Source of the DNA: Ehretia macrophylla
Taxonomy: Eukaryota > Streptophyta > Magnoliopsida > Boraginales > Ehretiaceae
Length of the DNA: 64,000 nucleotides
Assembly: GCA_037974665.1 (NCBI GenBank)
Contig: CM075768.1
Location: 4,676,501 to 4,740,500 of the forward strand
Direction: 5' to 3'
Below, in pieces: positions 36,030 to 54,255 of this stretch (position 1 is its first letter; each line of letters begins with the position of its first letter). The position numbers were made by a program, and so were the translations under genes. Under the pieces are notes generated by a model that worked only from the letters and a program-made list of their open reading frames with translations, had not been told where the DNA came from and made no database searches.

Positions 36030-39000
36030 TTTTTTTTTTTTTTTGGTAACGAGGATTGCATTAATAGAAAATAAGTACATTTATCCAACCCCTTGTGGAT
36101 GGAAGTCTAAGTACAAAAGATTTTGAAGAGGGAGGGGGGAGGGAATATTAACCACCCAATCAACGTTCAAATTACAATTAACAAAGTTTTTTGCTACCCA
36201 GTCTGCGACAGAATTAGCAGTTCTCTTCGAACACTGAAAACTAATGTTAGAGAATTCAGTGGCAAATTTCTTGATATCTTCAACAATAGGTTTGATCTTC
36301 CAATTGATCAGCCCTGATGAAGTAATTGCGTGAGAAACCACAGCAGCATCATTTGAAATGATGATGAAGTCCAAAGCTAAAGTCTTCGCAAAATGACAAG
36401 CATGTCATACCGCAAGAGCTTCAGCCTCCAAAGGCGAAGAACATACCAGATAGAAAGCTCTACCACATACGATGAAACCCAAGTGATTACAGTAGACGAG
36501 GGCAGTAGCAGCTTTGTCAGGAGTGAAAGTTGCATCAACGTTGATTTTGAGATATCCAGGAAAAGGGAGCGTCCAATTATGAAGGTTGTGAGAAGCATTC
36601 ATGTTCGGAGCCTGAGAGAATGAGGGTGAGTTGTGTCTCAATGCGGCAAACTCAGAGAACTGACTATTGGATGCCAAAGTGGTAGAAAGGATAGAAAAAG
36701 TTTGGCCTTCCAGTACAAAAGCATATCTAGCTTTCCAAATGTTCCAACAGTAAAAGGCAATCTTTGATTCAGCCTCACCTTTAGGCTAACCAACAGAGGA
36801 ACAAAGGTTAAAAGTATCAGTCAGCCACACATCCAATCTTGAAATCTATTGAGGATTGATAGCAATCTGGAGAGGTGAGGCACACCAAACTCTTTGAACC
36901 CAAGGGCATAAAAGGAGCAAATGTTCCACAGTTTCAACATGACACTTACAAATTTTGCAAAGCGTATCATTTGCACATTTCTTTTTGAATGTTCCTTCTT
37001 GAGTAGGAAGGCAATTCTTCACTGCTTTCCATAAAAAATTGCGGATCTTTGGAGGGACGTTGATGTTCCAAAGTGTCTTCCAAAAAGATGGCGAGATGTT
37101 GCTTGAGGTACTACCTTTAGAAGACTATGTACCACGGTTATGGAGTTGGATTGACTTTGCAAAGTGATACCCTGACTTGATGTTATAGGAACCATCCAAA
37201 GTATGAGGCCACGCCAAATAATCCGAAGAGAGAATGGATGGTAGAAAAATAGAATTTATTTCCAAAGCCACCTCATCCCCCAGCTGAACAGAAATAACAT
37301 CCATCTTCCAGGTTCTTGAATCTGGGTTAATAAAATCAGCCACCACTCGAAACTCGGCATCTTCGGGCAAATGCAATCTTCTCAAACTAGGGACCCATAA
37401 ATCATCAGAAATGTGAACTAAGTTATCATCCTCAATCATCCAGAATGTTCCTTTTGATCTCTTCCTTGCAATAAACTTTTCCAACTCCAAGAATAGCCTT
37501 TCTTAGTCTTAGCATGCCAAAAATCATTTTTGGGGAAGTAAATCCCTTTGAGGGTTTGATACAGCAGCGAGGACTGATGATGGTGCAGCACCCAAGCTTG
37601 TTTGGCAAAAGTTGCAATGTTAAGGCATTCAAAATCACGAAAACCCAATCCTCCAAATTTTTTCGAGACAATAAGAGTCTCCTAATTAATCCAATGGATG
37701 TCATCTTTGCCATTCTTAGACCACCAGAATTTTGCAATTTGTGAGGCCAAATTCCTGCAAGTAGATTTAGGAAGCATGAAAATAGACATTACGTAAAAAG
37801 GGATAGTTTAGAGGACTGATTTAATCAAGACCTCCTTTCCACTTTCAGAGAGAGATGCATTTTTCCAATTTTCCATTTTTGCATTGATACGATCTTGCAG
37901 CCATCCAAGGGCTTGCACTTTAGAAAGACCCCATTCAATAGGTAGTCCAAGATATTTTCCAAGATTGAGTGATTGTTTCACATTTAAGGAATCAGCAATG
38001 AGATTCCTAACTTCAGCAGGTGTATTTCTGATAAAGAGGACCCCTGATTTGCCACGGTTAATGCGTTGCCCAGAAACGAAGCTATATAAGTACAACACTT
38101 CTTTCACAGCTTCCGTCTCAGGTAGAGAAGCTTCAAACAAGATAAGAGTATCATCAGCAAATAAAAGGTGTGACAAGGAGGGCTCAACCTTAGACAGTTT
38201 GATACCATGGATCAAATTTCTACTTTGGAATGAGCAAAAAATTTTAGAAAATGATTGAGACACAATTGAAAAGAGGAAATGAGAGATGGGGTATCCCTGT
38301 CTAAGCCCTCTAGAATGAGTAAACTTAGGTGATGGGTTGCCATTAATCAAGATTTGGTAAGAAATAGAACGTATGCAACTCATCACCTATCCAATCCAGG
38401 TTGAATGGAATCCCATCTTTTCAAGCACAAGTTCAAGAAAATCCCATTCAACCTTGTCATAAGCTTTTTCAATATCAATTTTCAAGGCAGCCATAAACTT
38501 CTTTGATTTCTTTTTCTTTTTAAACTGATGAGCAATTTCTTGAGCAATAAAAATGTTTTCTTCAATGGCTCTACCAGGCACAAAAGCCATTTGAGTTTGC
38601 TCAATGAGGTCAGGCATAAAATGCTTCAGTCTAAGAACAATAATTTTTGAAAGTATTTTATACAAAAAGTTTGTACAGCTGATAGGTCTAAAATCACCAA
38701 CAAATTGGGGAGCTTTAATCTTAGGGATAAGGGAGATAAAAGTATCATTAATAATACTAATATCGTTACCTCCATTCATAAAGCTATTGATGGCAGAGAA
38801 AATATCCTCCTCCAAGATAGGCCAGAACTTCCTGTAGAAAACTCCTGAAAATCCATCTGGCCCCGAGGCTTTGTTAGTTCCAAGACTCCACACAGCTGCT
38901 TTAAGCTTTTCTTTGGTTAAAGGCCTAATCAATTTCTCATTAGTCACAGACATGACCACAGGATAAACACAATCGAAGATTGAATCCATGCTTCTAGGAC

Positions 39001-39903
39001 CAATCGAGCAAAAGAGCTTCTTAAAATAGCCCAAGATAACATCATTGAAAACAGAATGGTCCTCGGTCCAGTTACCATCGTTGAGCTTAATCCTCAGAAT
39101 TTTGTTTCGAGCTCTTCTTTGGTTGACAGAGGCGTGGAAAAAGAGGGTATTCTTGTCGCCTGAGTCAAGCCATTTGACACGGGCTCTATCCGACTAGTAC
39201 TTTTCTTCAATATTCCAAAGTCTTTCTAATTCAGCAATCATAGCACAGTATTCTTGCTGATTGTACCCGTCAGCATTCTGAGATGAGAACCAGCTTAACT
39301 TCTGTTTAAACTTTTCAATTTTTGCCTTGTTTGGTCTCAAAGAGTTTATGCTCCAACGAACAAGTGTTTTTTCGCATTTTTTCAGATTCTGTCTGACATC
39401 AACTATAGCCATTCTCCGATGAGAGCTATTCCAATTTTGACGAATCACTGGTTCATAGGAGGCGTCATTAGCCCAAGCCGATTCAAAGTAAAATCTCTTG
39501 GATTTCTGTTTTGCAAACAAGTTATCAAGATGAAGAATAATTGGGGCATGATCTGATCCCATAGAAGGGAGAACGGCAACTCAGGCATTAGGAAATCTGG
39601 TCATCCATTTTGTATTTGCCAATGCTCTATCAAGTTTCTGAAAGATAAGCATACCTTCTCTTCTATTGGACCATGTAAAGCTACAACCTTTGCTGGCAAT
39701 AGCCACAAGCCCAGCCTTGTTAATAAACTGGCAGAAATCATAAATATCTTTTTTTGCTTTTGGGATACCGCCACTTTTTTCTTCCTGGCATTTGATAGAA
39801 TTAAAATCACCAATAAAGACATGCTGGAGGTAGGAATGCTTCTGAACTTGGATAATAGACTCCCTGAATTTCCTCATTTCAACCTTAGACGGGTAACACA
39901 TAA
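36030..39903 (-). mobile_element. L1-type LINE, minus strand, 5'-truncated
   Basis: Read on the minus strand it runs endonuclease, RT, zinc finger, RNase H, poly(A). Endonuclease (39901-39194): HVFIGDFNSI, CSFTWSNRREG and MGSDHAPIILHLD; about the first third of the domain is missing. RT (39034-37808): TNKASGPDGFSGVFYRKFWP, ISCTNFLYKILSKIIVLRL, KIDIEKAYDKVEWDFLELVL and LLFADDTLI with the catalytic FADD. A zf-RVT region lies about 37130-36900, and an RNase H-like domain at 36677-36081. The poly(A) is the T run at 36033-36047. Several stops (for example at 38387 and 39581) make it inactive. Confidence 0.93.
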
Positions 39904-40020
39904 AAAGGTACTGTTTAGCTTTTTATTTTGCGCTAAAAACAGTACCTTCAATTATGTGTCATATACAAAATAAAAAGCTTTTAAGATTGTGTATGACACA
40001 TAATTGCAGGTACTGTTTTT
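39904..40020. repeat. Small foldback element with two inverted repeats
   Basis: The first pair is aaggtactgttt (39904-39915) with aaaacagtacctt (39936-39948). The second is aattatgtgtcatatac (39950-39966) with gtatgacacataatt (39991-40005), followed by another caggtactgttttt. The transcript or single strand would form two adjacent hairpins. It lies exactly at the truncated 5' end of the minus-strand LINE. It may be a small MITE; no target duplication was found. Confidence 0.6.
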
Positions 40021-41640
40021 TTTTGGGTCAACTAATTCAAGGTACTAGAGGATGAGGAAAGGCCAAAACCAAGACCAAAGGGAGAGAAAATTGCCCGGAG
40101 GCCAAGATTACACTAGTAGTATCCATTTGTTTAATTACCAATATTTATTTGAGACAAAAAGAAATTGCCTATATTTACTGAATGAAATATTTATTAAATG
40201 AATCGTTGCACTTTGCAACTGGGTCTCACTCACTGGTATCCTCGTTGGACCTCAAAACGGAAACAACATATTGGGTCGTGTGGATCCTAAAGACGAGTAT
40301 AAATAGCATATTTGAACCTCACAAACTCTCCAACTCATTTTCAGCTTTTCACTCGGGGTTTTTTTTTGGAAATCATCATTGAGCTTATGTCAAACCTTCT
40401 GTAGTGTAACTTATCATCGTTACATGTATTGATGGTAATACATGTCACTATCCACAACTCCCTTTAAGAAATGATTGTTTTTTAGAAAATTTATTTACTA
40501 CTTCCTGTGTAGGTCGGCCTAAAGTTGAAAAATTATTAAGCGTATCAAAATCTTTGGCTTGAAAAATCTTAAAGTTGCAAAGCTCATCATCTGTTCCTTT
40601 AGAGTTGCTACATTGTGATATATGGAGTCCTACACCAAGTAGATTCCTGTTCTGACTTTAGTTTTCGCATGAATTTATCCATCCATTATACAATAAAAAA
40701 TGTTGCAATGGATCAACATATTGAACAGAAGAAGGGAAAAACAAAAAATAAAAATAAAAACACAGAGAATTAAAGATAAGAGAAACAGATTAGCAGCAAC
40801 TTGTGAATTTCAAACCCCTCTTGTATAATGCAAGTACACTACAATTTCCATTTATTCATCTGAAAATGAAAAAGAAAAACAAAAACAAAAACAAGCACAA
40901 CATATCTGAATTTGTAGGTGACTAGTCTCCTTCGCAGTCGCTCCATCTCCTGTAATTAAGCCTGCAATTGAGACAGCTATCAGCTTATTGCATTTATACG
41001 TGTTAAAGAGCCAAGAATACCACATTTAATCATGACACCAAAGTTCTCATGTACATGTGAGAGAAGGGTCAAACTTCCATCTGACCGGTCCAACAAATCA
41101 AATTTAATTACTCAACGGTTCAAAACAAATATGTAAGAGCAATCTCGTCAACAAAGTTAACTCTCAAAGACATGCAATAAATAGATTTCAGCAAGGAAAA
41201 TGACATGCTTGTTGCGTAAGATCAGTGTACATATGAGTTTATTTATTTTTCTTATTGTCGTGTGAATGCCCTCATTCATGGGGGAAGCTTTTGAATAACG
41301 ATAAAGCTATCGCCGTGTCACCTTTAGGTCACAGTCTCAAGCTGTAGAAATAGCCTCTTGCAACAATGCAAGACAAGACTGGATATAATAAATCCCAAAG
41401 TAGGTCTGACCTTTTCTTAGATCCCTTACATAGCGGGAGTTTTGTGCACTTGATTAACCTTGTGAGAATGCCTTCATTATACAAGCAACTAGAGTTCCAC
41501 TTTCTTTTCATTGTGTTTTCTTTTCCTTTTCTTGCTCTTCCTATCTTCCGTATCTTTTGATATCTCAATTTGTATAAGTTGACAACAACTCTTTAAGTGA
41601 CTTCTACTAGTACAACAAACATACCGGAAACTAGAAAGAA
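40021..41640. other. Intergenic sequence downstream of the thiolase gene
   Basis: No gene is supported here. A TATA-like gagtataaatagc at about 40296 has no good downstream frame. A-rich stretches lie at 40735-40890. The part just left of 41641 is expected to hold the 3' untranslated region of the thiolase gene on the minus strand. A short minus-strand splice-like stretch at 40925-40975 (caattgcag then a frame ending RRWSDCEGD and stop) is noted but not supported as an exon. Confidence 0.5.
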
Positions 41641-47510
<5,870 letters not shown>

Positions 47511-47664
47511 TATGACAATATCTGTTTCATACAAAACAGGTTAGGACTCTTATTAACAAGGTAGAAATACAACAATAATATTGTGATGATAAATAAAATA
47601 AAATTAAAATTAAAAAAAAAAACAATAGTTAACCACCAACATGTTTCTTGTGAAGTTGTTCATA

Positions 47665-47695
<31 letters not shown>

Positions 47696-48120
47696 GTTAT
47701 TAGCAGATCCATTTCTTTCCTAATATATTACTGACTGACAATTTGTTTATTTGCTCCTCACCAGTCACCTCTCCTCGGTATTAACGAAGCCAAACTAAAT
47801 ATCAACAAAAAAAAAAAAGTAGGAAAAATGAAAACAAAAAAAAAAAGAAAAAGAAAGAGAATTAACGTGATGACCTTTTGTCTGAACCCCCACCCACGTA
47901 TACAAAACTTTGTTAATTTGATACCATAAATTGGAATGATAGATATATAATAAAGGGGTTATGCGCGTAATGAAAGGTGTATGCATAACAATAGTTTTTT
48001 TTGTAAATGAAAGGCGTGAATGTATATATATGTATATATGCAGATGGATACAATAGACTTACATACAGAATTTGGATCTCACTGTACGTGTACTTGTACC
48101 TGTGTGATATGGAAATTGGA
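47511..48120 (-). other. Thiolase 5' leader with a predicted leader intron
   Basis: The exon with the start codon begins at 47521 after an acceptor reading tttcatac-type polypyrimidine on the plus strand (minus GAAACAG/ATATT). A likely donor is at 48062-48056 (minus TCTGTAT/GTAAGTC). That gives a non-coding leader exon of about 60 bases and a leader intron of about 540. The leader exon is predicted from sequence only. Confidence 0.6.
47668..47695. repeat. (TAA)n microsatellite in the thiolase leader intron
   Basis: An uninterrupted taa run of about nine units lies inside the predicted leader intron. It is likely to vary in length between individuals. Confidence 0.9.
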
Positions 48121-48146
48121 TGAATATGAAGAATGAATGAATGATG

Positions 48147-48155
48147 CCTTATATA
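48147..48155 (-). promoter_or_regulatory. TATA box of the thiolase gene
   Basis: On the minus strand TATATAAGG lies about 30 bases before the expected transcript start near 48120. The position fits the leader exon and donor at 48062. It is the best core promoter candidate for the gene. No other TATA of equal quality is close to the start codon. Confidence 0.6.
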
Positions 48156-48205
48156 CAAGAGAGGCAATGGAGGATAGTCTGCTTAAGTAGTGGGCTACTA
48201 TCATA

Positions 48206-48577
48206 GGGTAAATTTCACACTTATTGTTTAAATATTCTTCTAATATAGTATTTAATGTTTTAAAAGATTTATAAAGACCTTTAATACTTACAAAAGTTAT
48301 TTAAATTTAATTAATTTAATTTTTATTATTTTAAAAAAATTTAATTTAATCTCTATTATTTTTTAAAAAGTTTAATTTAATATATACATGTTATCACTAT
48401 TTAGAGATTAAATGAAATTTTATAAAAAATAATAGAAACTAAATTGATTAGTTTTAAATAATAAAAATTATTTTAAATTATTTTATAAATATTAAAAACT
48501 TTTATAAATTTTTTAAAATATTAAAAATCAATTTAAAAAAAATAACAAACAATAAGAACTAAGTGTAAAATTTACCC
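48206..48577. mobile_element. Mutator-like MITE, 372 bp, perfect 10-bp target duplication
   Basis: The ends GGGTAAATTTCACACTTATT and the reverse of AAGTGTAAAATTTACCC are terminal inverted repeats, with a short indel. The flanks are TACTATCATA at 48196-48205 and 48578-48587. A duplication of 9-11 bases with such ends is typical of Mutator-like elements. The interior is very AT-rich with no frame. It sits about 50 bases upstream of the thiolase TATA box. Confidence 0.88.
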
Positions 48578-48587
48578 TACTATCATA

Positions 48588-50485
48588 TATGAAACTATTA
48601 GCTACTTGACTACTGACTAGTGACTACTACAACAATATTAGACTAAACACCGCCTTATTTGACTCACTTACCTACCCAACTCCTTTCATTTAATAATAAA
48701 ACCCCACCCCATTACGTTATTTGCTAATGCAAATCCATCATTCTCATATCGTATAATGTCATAAGAATATTTTTATATTTATTTTATTATAATTATATTA
48801 TTATTGTTGATAAATTTTTATATAAATAAATAGCAGTCAATATATAATATTATAATAATATAAAAAGATGATTAAGTATCGCTAGATGGATAACTCTTCA
48901 TCTAAGATGACTTTAGAAAATGTTTCGTAACTATTTTTTTTATTTGACCTGGCTTTTTTTTTGTTTTTGTTTTTTGAAATGCAATATTGGTTCATTTTTC
49001 GCTCACGTATCACCTTCATCGTTATTTTCTATGTGTTAGGCTTTGGACTATATCCAGCGAGTCATTTGAACAATTACGATGAAAACAACAAGAGGTATTA
49101 TATAGGACCGATCTAATAATATAATTATATATCCAAAGTATTCGTGAAAAATTTTGAACATGACACTTCTGTTTTTTTTTTTTTGGTCGAAAACATGACT
49201 TTGACCTTTAACTAATAGGAAAAAATTTCGTTGGCCTCTAAACTACCAACACTCTTTGCAACTACACGGGCGTCATGATAGAGGTGGAGGTTCCCAAAAC
49301 TAGTAGAAAACTCTTTTTTTTTTTTTTTTGTGTCAAATCTACAAAGGCTGAATTTTTGTATTTTATCATCTGTCAACTTGTTAGATGCGTTTAAGCGTTT
49401 AACAAAATAACATCCGCAAAAACTTGTTATTGTTGAAGGTTCTATATTTGAATTTATATATCTTTCTGTTATAGATATTGTCTCGCTTTTAATTACTAAG
49501 AGCATACATTGTGATATTTTGTTACATCACAAAATTTATAATTTTAATGTGAATTCAATATCATTGTTAAAAAAAAAAAAAAAAACCTGCTCGATTCCAA
49601 AGGTTGATGCCGACCGTTTATTCATGTAATTTTGAAATCTAGATCACAAGATTAGGAATATTTAGATTTAATGAAAGCAATAAATGACAAAGTTAGGAAT
49701 ATTTACCTAATTCCTGCAGCTCCATACAAATATGAAGATTTGTTTACATTCAGGGCAGATCCATATACTCAAATTCGAGATGTCTAATTATGTAATGAGA
49801 GATGTCAGAGTACATTCATATAGTGAAAATGTTTAATATAATGATTTTTTTATAAATATATAAAAATAAAAAAAAAAAATCAAGTTGAGGAGCACACCTC
49901 ATGTGATAATAGATCCGTTATTGTTTACACCTACGGAATGAACCAACCTTAAAAACGGCTAAACATAATACGTGATATTGAAAAAAGACACATGACATTA
50001 TTACATGCAACAATAATATCACGTGATATCACATATAGTGATGCTACTGGTACCACATTATCTACATTATGAAGTATTTTTCCTATGGGATATAGTTTTG
50101 TTTGTTGAACACTAATTTGTGGTAATTTGGTCAGCAAAGACCGCTTAGTAAACATTGGATAAAGAATGCAATGCGCAACCAGACATATGATATCATCACT
50201 TTTAGCTGATTGGAAACATACCCTCTTTTACTCCCTCCTCCCACAATTGTTGACACCATTTGACTTCCTTGACAAATAAGTATTATTTAATTCTAAAATT
50301 TTCAACATTTTAAGGATGTTAATTTTTGTTTAAATATTCTTTGTAGTAGGATTTTCAAATGATAAAGCGCATTGCCCGCTAATAATCAACTTTTAGGTTT
50401 TTAGGTATACTATGATGTTATGCGATTGTTCCAACTATTAGGCTACACCGCCCAGTCGTCTTATTTGACTTTATGCTCATATTAA
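48588..50485. other. AT-rich intergenic sequence
   Basis: No protein domain, RNA gene or clean repeat end was found in this stretch. There are A or T runs at 49170, 49310, 49565 and 49870. Short open frames on both strands lack recognisable similarity. It may hold decayed elements that cannot be identified by eye. Confidence 0.5.
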
Positions 50486-50843
50486 GGCTCCATTTGTTTG
50501 CCGTAAAATATTTTATTGGAAAATATTTTTTGGATTTTACAGTGTTTGGTAACACTGAAAAATTGGTCAACCGTAAAATATTTTCCAGTCAAAAATTGCG
50601 GCTGCTTTTTCTTAATTTTACGGTGTTTGGTAACACCAGAAAATTGGTCAACCGTAAAATATTTTCCGGTCAATAATTGCGGCTAGTACAAAATTATATA
50701 AAATGTTTTCATGTCCTTTGGGATAAGAAAACATTTTACTGAACTTACGGTACACCCAAACACCAGAAAATATTTTTCAGTATTCTATTTTCCAGTAAAA
50801 TATTTTACATCAATAAGTTATTTTACGGCAAACAAACAGAGCC
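50486..50843. mobile_element. hAT-like MITE, about 358 bp, with internal tandem duplication
   Basis: The ends are GGCTCCATTTGTTTGCCGTA and the reverse of TTACGGCAAACAAACAGAGCC, giving inverted repeats of over 20 bases. GGCTC ends and GTTTG near the ends fit non-autonomous hAT elements. An 81-base unit is duplicated at about 50533-50690 (ttacagtgtttggtaacac and ttacggtgtttggtaacac). No clear 8-bp target duplication was found (catattaa and atgtaaaa). The same motif (gtaaaatattttatt) continues just outside to about 50930, so the right end may be rearranged. Confidence 0.75.
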
Positions 50844-51640
50844 ATGTAAAATATTTTATTTTCCAAGAAAACACTTTCCACGGAAAACATTTTAAACAAG
50901 TAAGTTATTTTACGGTTTTCTTGATTTTTTAATATTTGATAAAATAAAAAAATTATTTAATTAAAAAATATTTTTCGGTTAAAAAAAAATATTATGTTAA
51001 AATGAGTGAAAAATCTTCTCATGTTTTGTGGGCGGAGAAAATATTTTTTACTCATTCTACCACAACTTCAACCACCCCGACCCCACCCTACCGCACCCTC
51101 ACCCCCATCCTCACCCCACCGCACCCTCCCCCCCAGAGCTGGCAAAAGGGCCAATCCGGCACGGCCCGATCGAATCGTAGATTAAGAAAAATGAGTCCGG
51201 CTCGACACATATGTTTAGTGGACTAAGCTGGGTTGGACTCAATTCTTGAAATATAAGACCCAATTCGGCCCACAAGCCCGCTACCACGAGTCGCGAGCTG
51301 GACTAAGCCAGCCCATCTTTTATTTTTTAATTTTTTTAGTGTGTTTTGAATTTTAATAGTTAGATTAATAACGAAAAAAGTTTAAGCTTAACCTTTTTTT
51401 TACGAAAAAGTTAATTTAACAATTAACAATACATAAATTGATTGATAATATTAATATAAATGATAAAATACTACTTAACAAACCACAAGTTCACGAGACA
51501 CGGATATGTTACTAATAAACATAAAAAAGAATATTATATAAATGCTTGAAGACACTATAACCTTAAATGCTTAATAAACACGAGGAGGTAACATGTTAAT
51601 AAGTAACTTTTCAAGGACATAGGACCTAAGCGAAAGTTAC
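50844..51640. other. Intergenic, with C-rich and GC-rich patch
   Basis: The part to 50930 repeats the MITE motif. A C-rich stretch lies at 51075-51135. From about 51137 a patch with ggcccgatc, gtccggctc and aattcggcccacaag has a biased codon-free appearance that recalls the subterminal part of certain DNA transposons. I could not define ends. Confidence 0.4.
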
Positions 51641-51654
51641 ACATAAAACAGTAG

Positions 51655-51895
51655 ACAGTACTCATGTAGTCATGGAAACCCATGCCTTACAATTGTAAAC
51701 AGTAAGCAGTACCCGTATAGGGAATAGGTCATGGAAATCCATGTCTTACAATAGTAAATAGTAAACAGTATCCGTATAGGGAATAGGTAATGGGAATCCA
51801 TGCCTTACAACAATAAATAGTAAACAGTACCGGTATAAGGGATAGGTCATGGGAATCCATGCCTTACAACAGTAAACAGTAAATAGTATTAACAC
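51655..51895. repeat. 59-bp tandem repeat, four copies
   Basis: The unit catggaaacccatgccttac plus aattgtaaacagtaagcagt and acccgtatagggaataggt repeats with starts near 51671, 51730, 51789 and 51848. Copies differ by a few substitutions. The fourth copy ends in cagtaaatagtatt. It lies at the left of a region that resembles a reversed long LTR. Confidence 0.85.
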
Positions 51896-53215
51896 TTACC
51901 ATTCAAGTATTGCCTTCCTGAATTAACCTCCTTCCATCTACATTAGTCAGCATATCCAAGATAGAATCCTAAGTCTACAACATATTAACTCAAGCAATGT
52001 ATATTCTTTCAAGACAACAATTTAACATTTATCAACTTAGCACATAGCTCCAACGATCAAGTAATGTATATATTCTTTACTATTTCACATAAGCATATAA
52101 ACAGGCAATAACTAACATTCATAGTAATCATTCTTAACACCTAAACAGTAACAACAATTAGAGATAATAGAACATACTCACATTCCTACTCATATACTAC
52201 ATTTACTGAACAAGTTCAATCTATTAATAACAATCAATTAATTCATCATTCTTAGGCTAGCTTGTAACTTGCAAATAATCAACTAGAGTATCTGACAACG
52301 AGACTACTTCAAAAGCATACTAGACAATTCTTAACCACCAACTAATCACAAATTCACTTCAATCAACACACACACACTCTCACGGCCAACAGACACATAT
52401 ACGACCCTTTTTACACACACAAGTTTACCAAGTTTCGATCATATTTGAGCTAGTTTAACCAATCGTATAACATTTCTAACATCTCTAGGACCTAATTCTA
52501 ACATTAAATCAAACACTTAAGCCAAAATCCATGTTCTTATATGAATAGTACTATTCATTGTCTTCTTCATATGCATCTTTTACAACACCATCTAAACATA
52601 TGCTATAACCTTAAAAGTCTACTCTACTAGACATATGTACACCAAATATAGCAATAATAAGCTTTCTAGCTAGCATTTATACCATAGACAATATTTGACA
52701 TAATCAACATATAATCAAATAATGCAAATTAAATGAAATCTCTCACCAATACAAGGTAGAAGATGTTAGGTATGAGCTAGGGATGGCCTTGATCACCTCT
52801 AAAAAAACATTGCACAATATCTCAAACCCTAAGATGATTTTCCTCCCTTTTTTCTCTCTTGAACCCGACGGCTCCCCTCCTTCTTCTTTTTTTTGGTTCA
52901 ATTTTTGTGTTATTATAGGATGACTTGGTTATAAAATGGGCTCTTGGGCTAGGTTGGCTTGGTTGGACTTCAAATAATATGTAAACTAACTACAACAAGG
53001 CCCAAAACAATGCAAAACTTCAAAAGGTCCAAAAATTCAAACTAGTTTTCACTATTTATACGATACATGAATCATTTTATATCTCTCGTTCTCGATATGC
53101 TATGCACGTAATTTCAATGAACAAATGCTAGTAATATGTCAAGTAACGTGAGAAAAATATAAATCTAGAAAAATAAAATACTTAAAAATTTACTCCGGGC
53201 TCAGAGCTTTATATT
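51896..53215 (-). mobile_element. Possible reverse-oriented long LTR remnant
   Basis: The layout resembles the reverse solo LTRs at 13536 and 27260: an AT-rich body, a ctctcaccaatacaagg-type segment at 52740 followed by a pyrimidine-rich stretch near 52840-52900, and a tccgggctcagagc-like end near 53198. No clean terminus or target duplication was found. The assignment is an inference from layout only. Confidence 0.3.
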
Positions 53216-54255
53216 CAAATATTGGAAATTAGACTACTAATGTAAGAAGAAACATTCAAATACCACAAATAATAAACTAGTATGATATTCATTTTACATA
53301 ATTTAATTAAATATAGGTTGCAAGTTTTCAGAAATAAGAAGAAAAAAAATGTTAACAAGTGAATGCAATTAATTAAAGTGAACATTGAATCATATGTAAA
53401 CACTCAAAATAAACATATAAGCACATGCAAATAAATATATTATCTACATGCTCGGTCCGAGCATCACAATTACTCCAAACATTTTTATCAAAGCATAGTA
53501 AAAGAAAACTTGAATTGCCTTTCCATCTCTTTACAAAACTTTTATCATAACTTCTTGATGGATTGTACTCTTGATCATATTTGACGTCATGAACATATGA
53601 AATGCATGAGATGAACACTTTGAATACTTGAGATGAATACCTTGAAAATACAAAATGTTGAGAATTGTATGATTGTTTGAGCTTACTTGATTTATATGCT
53701 TTTGTTGAATACCAAATGGGAAGAAATAACAATGATATCTAATGTGGGAGAACTAATGATATCAAATGGATAAGATACACAATGATATCATATGCATATT
53801 ATAGTCTATGCTTGAATCATATGCTCTAAGTTAAAATACTTTTTATGATATGCACTTAATATGAGGGAGCTTTGTGTATGGTTATATATTTAAAAATCCC
53901 ACTATAGTGCTATTTTTCAATCTGTTAGTTTAAAAAGGAGTGATGTTGAAAATCCCATTGAAATGCTATTTTGATGAAATTCCATTGTAATGCTATTTCA
54001 TGCAAGATCCCATTGTGATGTTATCTTGACATTCCTATGCTTAATTCATTTTGATGATGCCAAAGGGGGAGAAAATTATAATAGAGAACATATGGGATAC
54101 AATTATGGGGAGAAACTTTGAACATGAGTAAGTTTGATATGCATATAGTAAGGGGGAGCTTTGCTTTGTCTATTTGAAAATCTTACTTATGCCTTAATGT
54201 CAAATCTTACTGTACTTAATTGTATAAGATTTTGTCATCATCAAAAGAAGAAGAT
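53216..54255 (+). mobile_element. SIRE-type Copia, 3' internal end with purine tracts
   Basis: The part from about 53800 to 54255 contains gatgatgccaaagggggag (54050), aagggggagct (54150) and gtcatcatcaaaagaagaag directly before the LTR. This pattern is the usual 3' end of SIRE/Maximus Copia elements. Degenerate units around aatcccattgaaatgctatt recur at 53890-54025. No pol domain is readable; the 53216-53790 part is unassigned. Confidence 0.65.

Noticed and set aside
40290-40420. TATA-like gagtataaatagc followed by small plus-strand frames
   Set aside because: Only a 66-codon frame overlaps it and no domain or splice structure follows.
40925-40975. Possible minus-strand exon ending RRWSDCEGD and stop after a good acceptor
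   Set aside because: No upstream exon joins it in frame and the thiolase already has its normal C-terminus at 41641; kept only as a note.
51655-51895. CRISPR-like array
   Set aside because: The units are contiguous tandem repeats without unique spacers, and the genome is a plant nuclear genome.
53373-53732. 119-codon minus-strand frame
   Set aside because: No recognised domain, biased AT-rich composition, and it lies beside a SIRE-type 3' end; probably chance.
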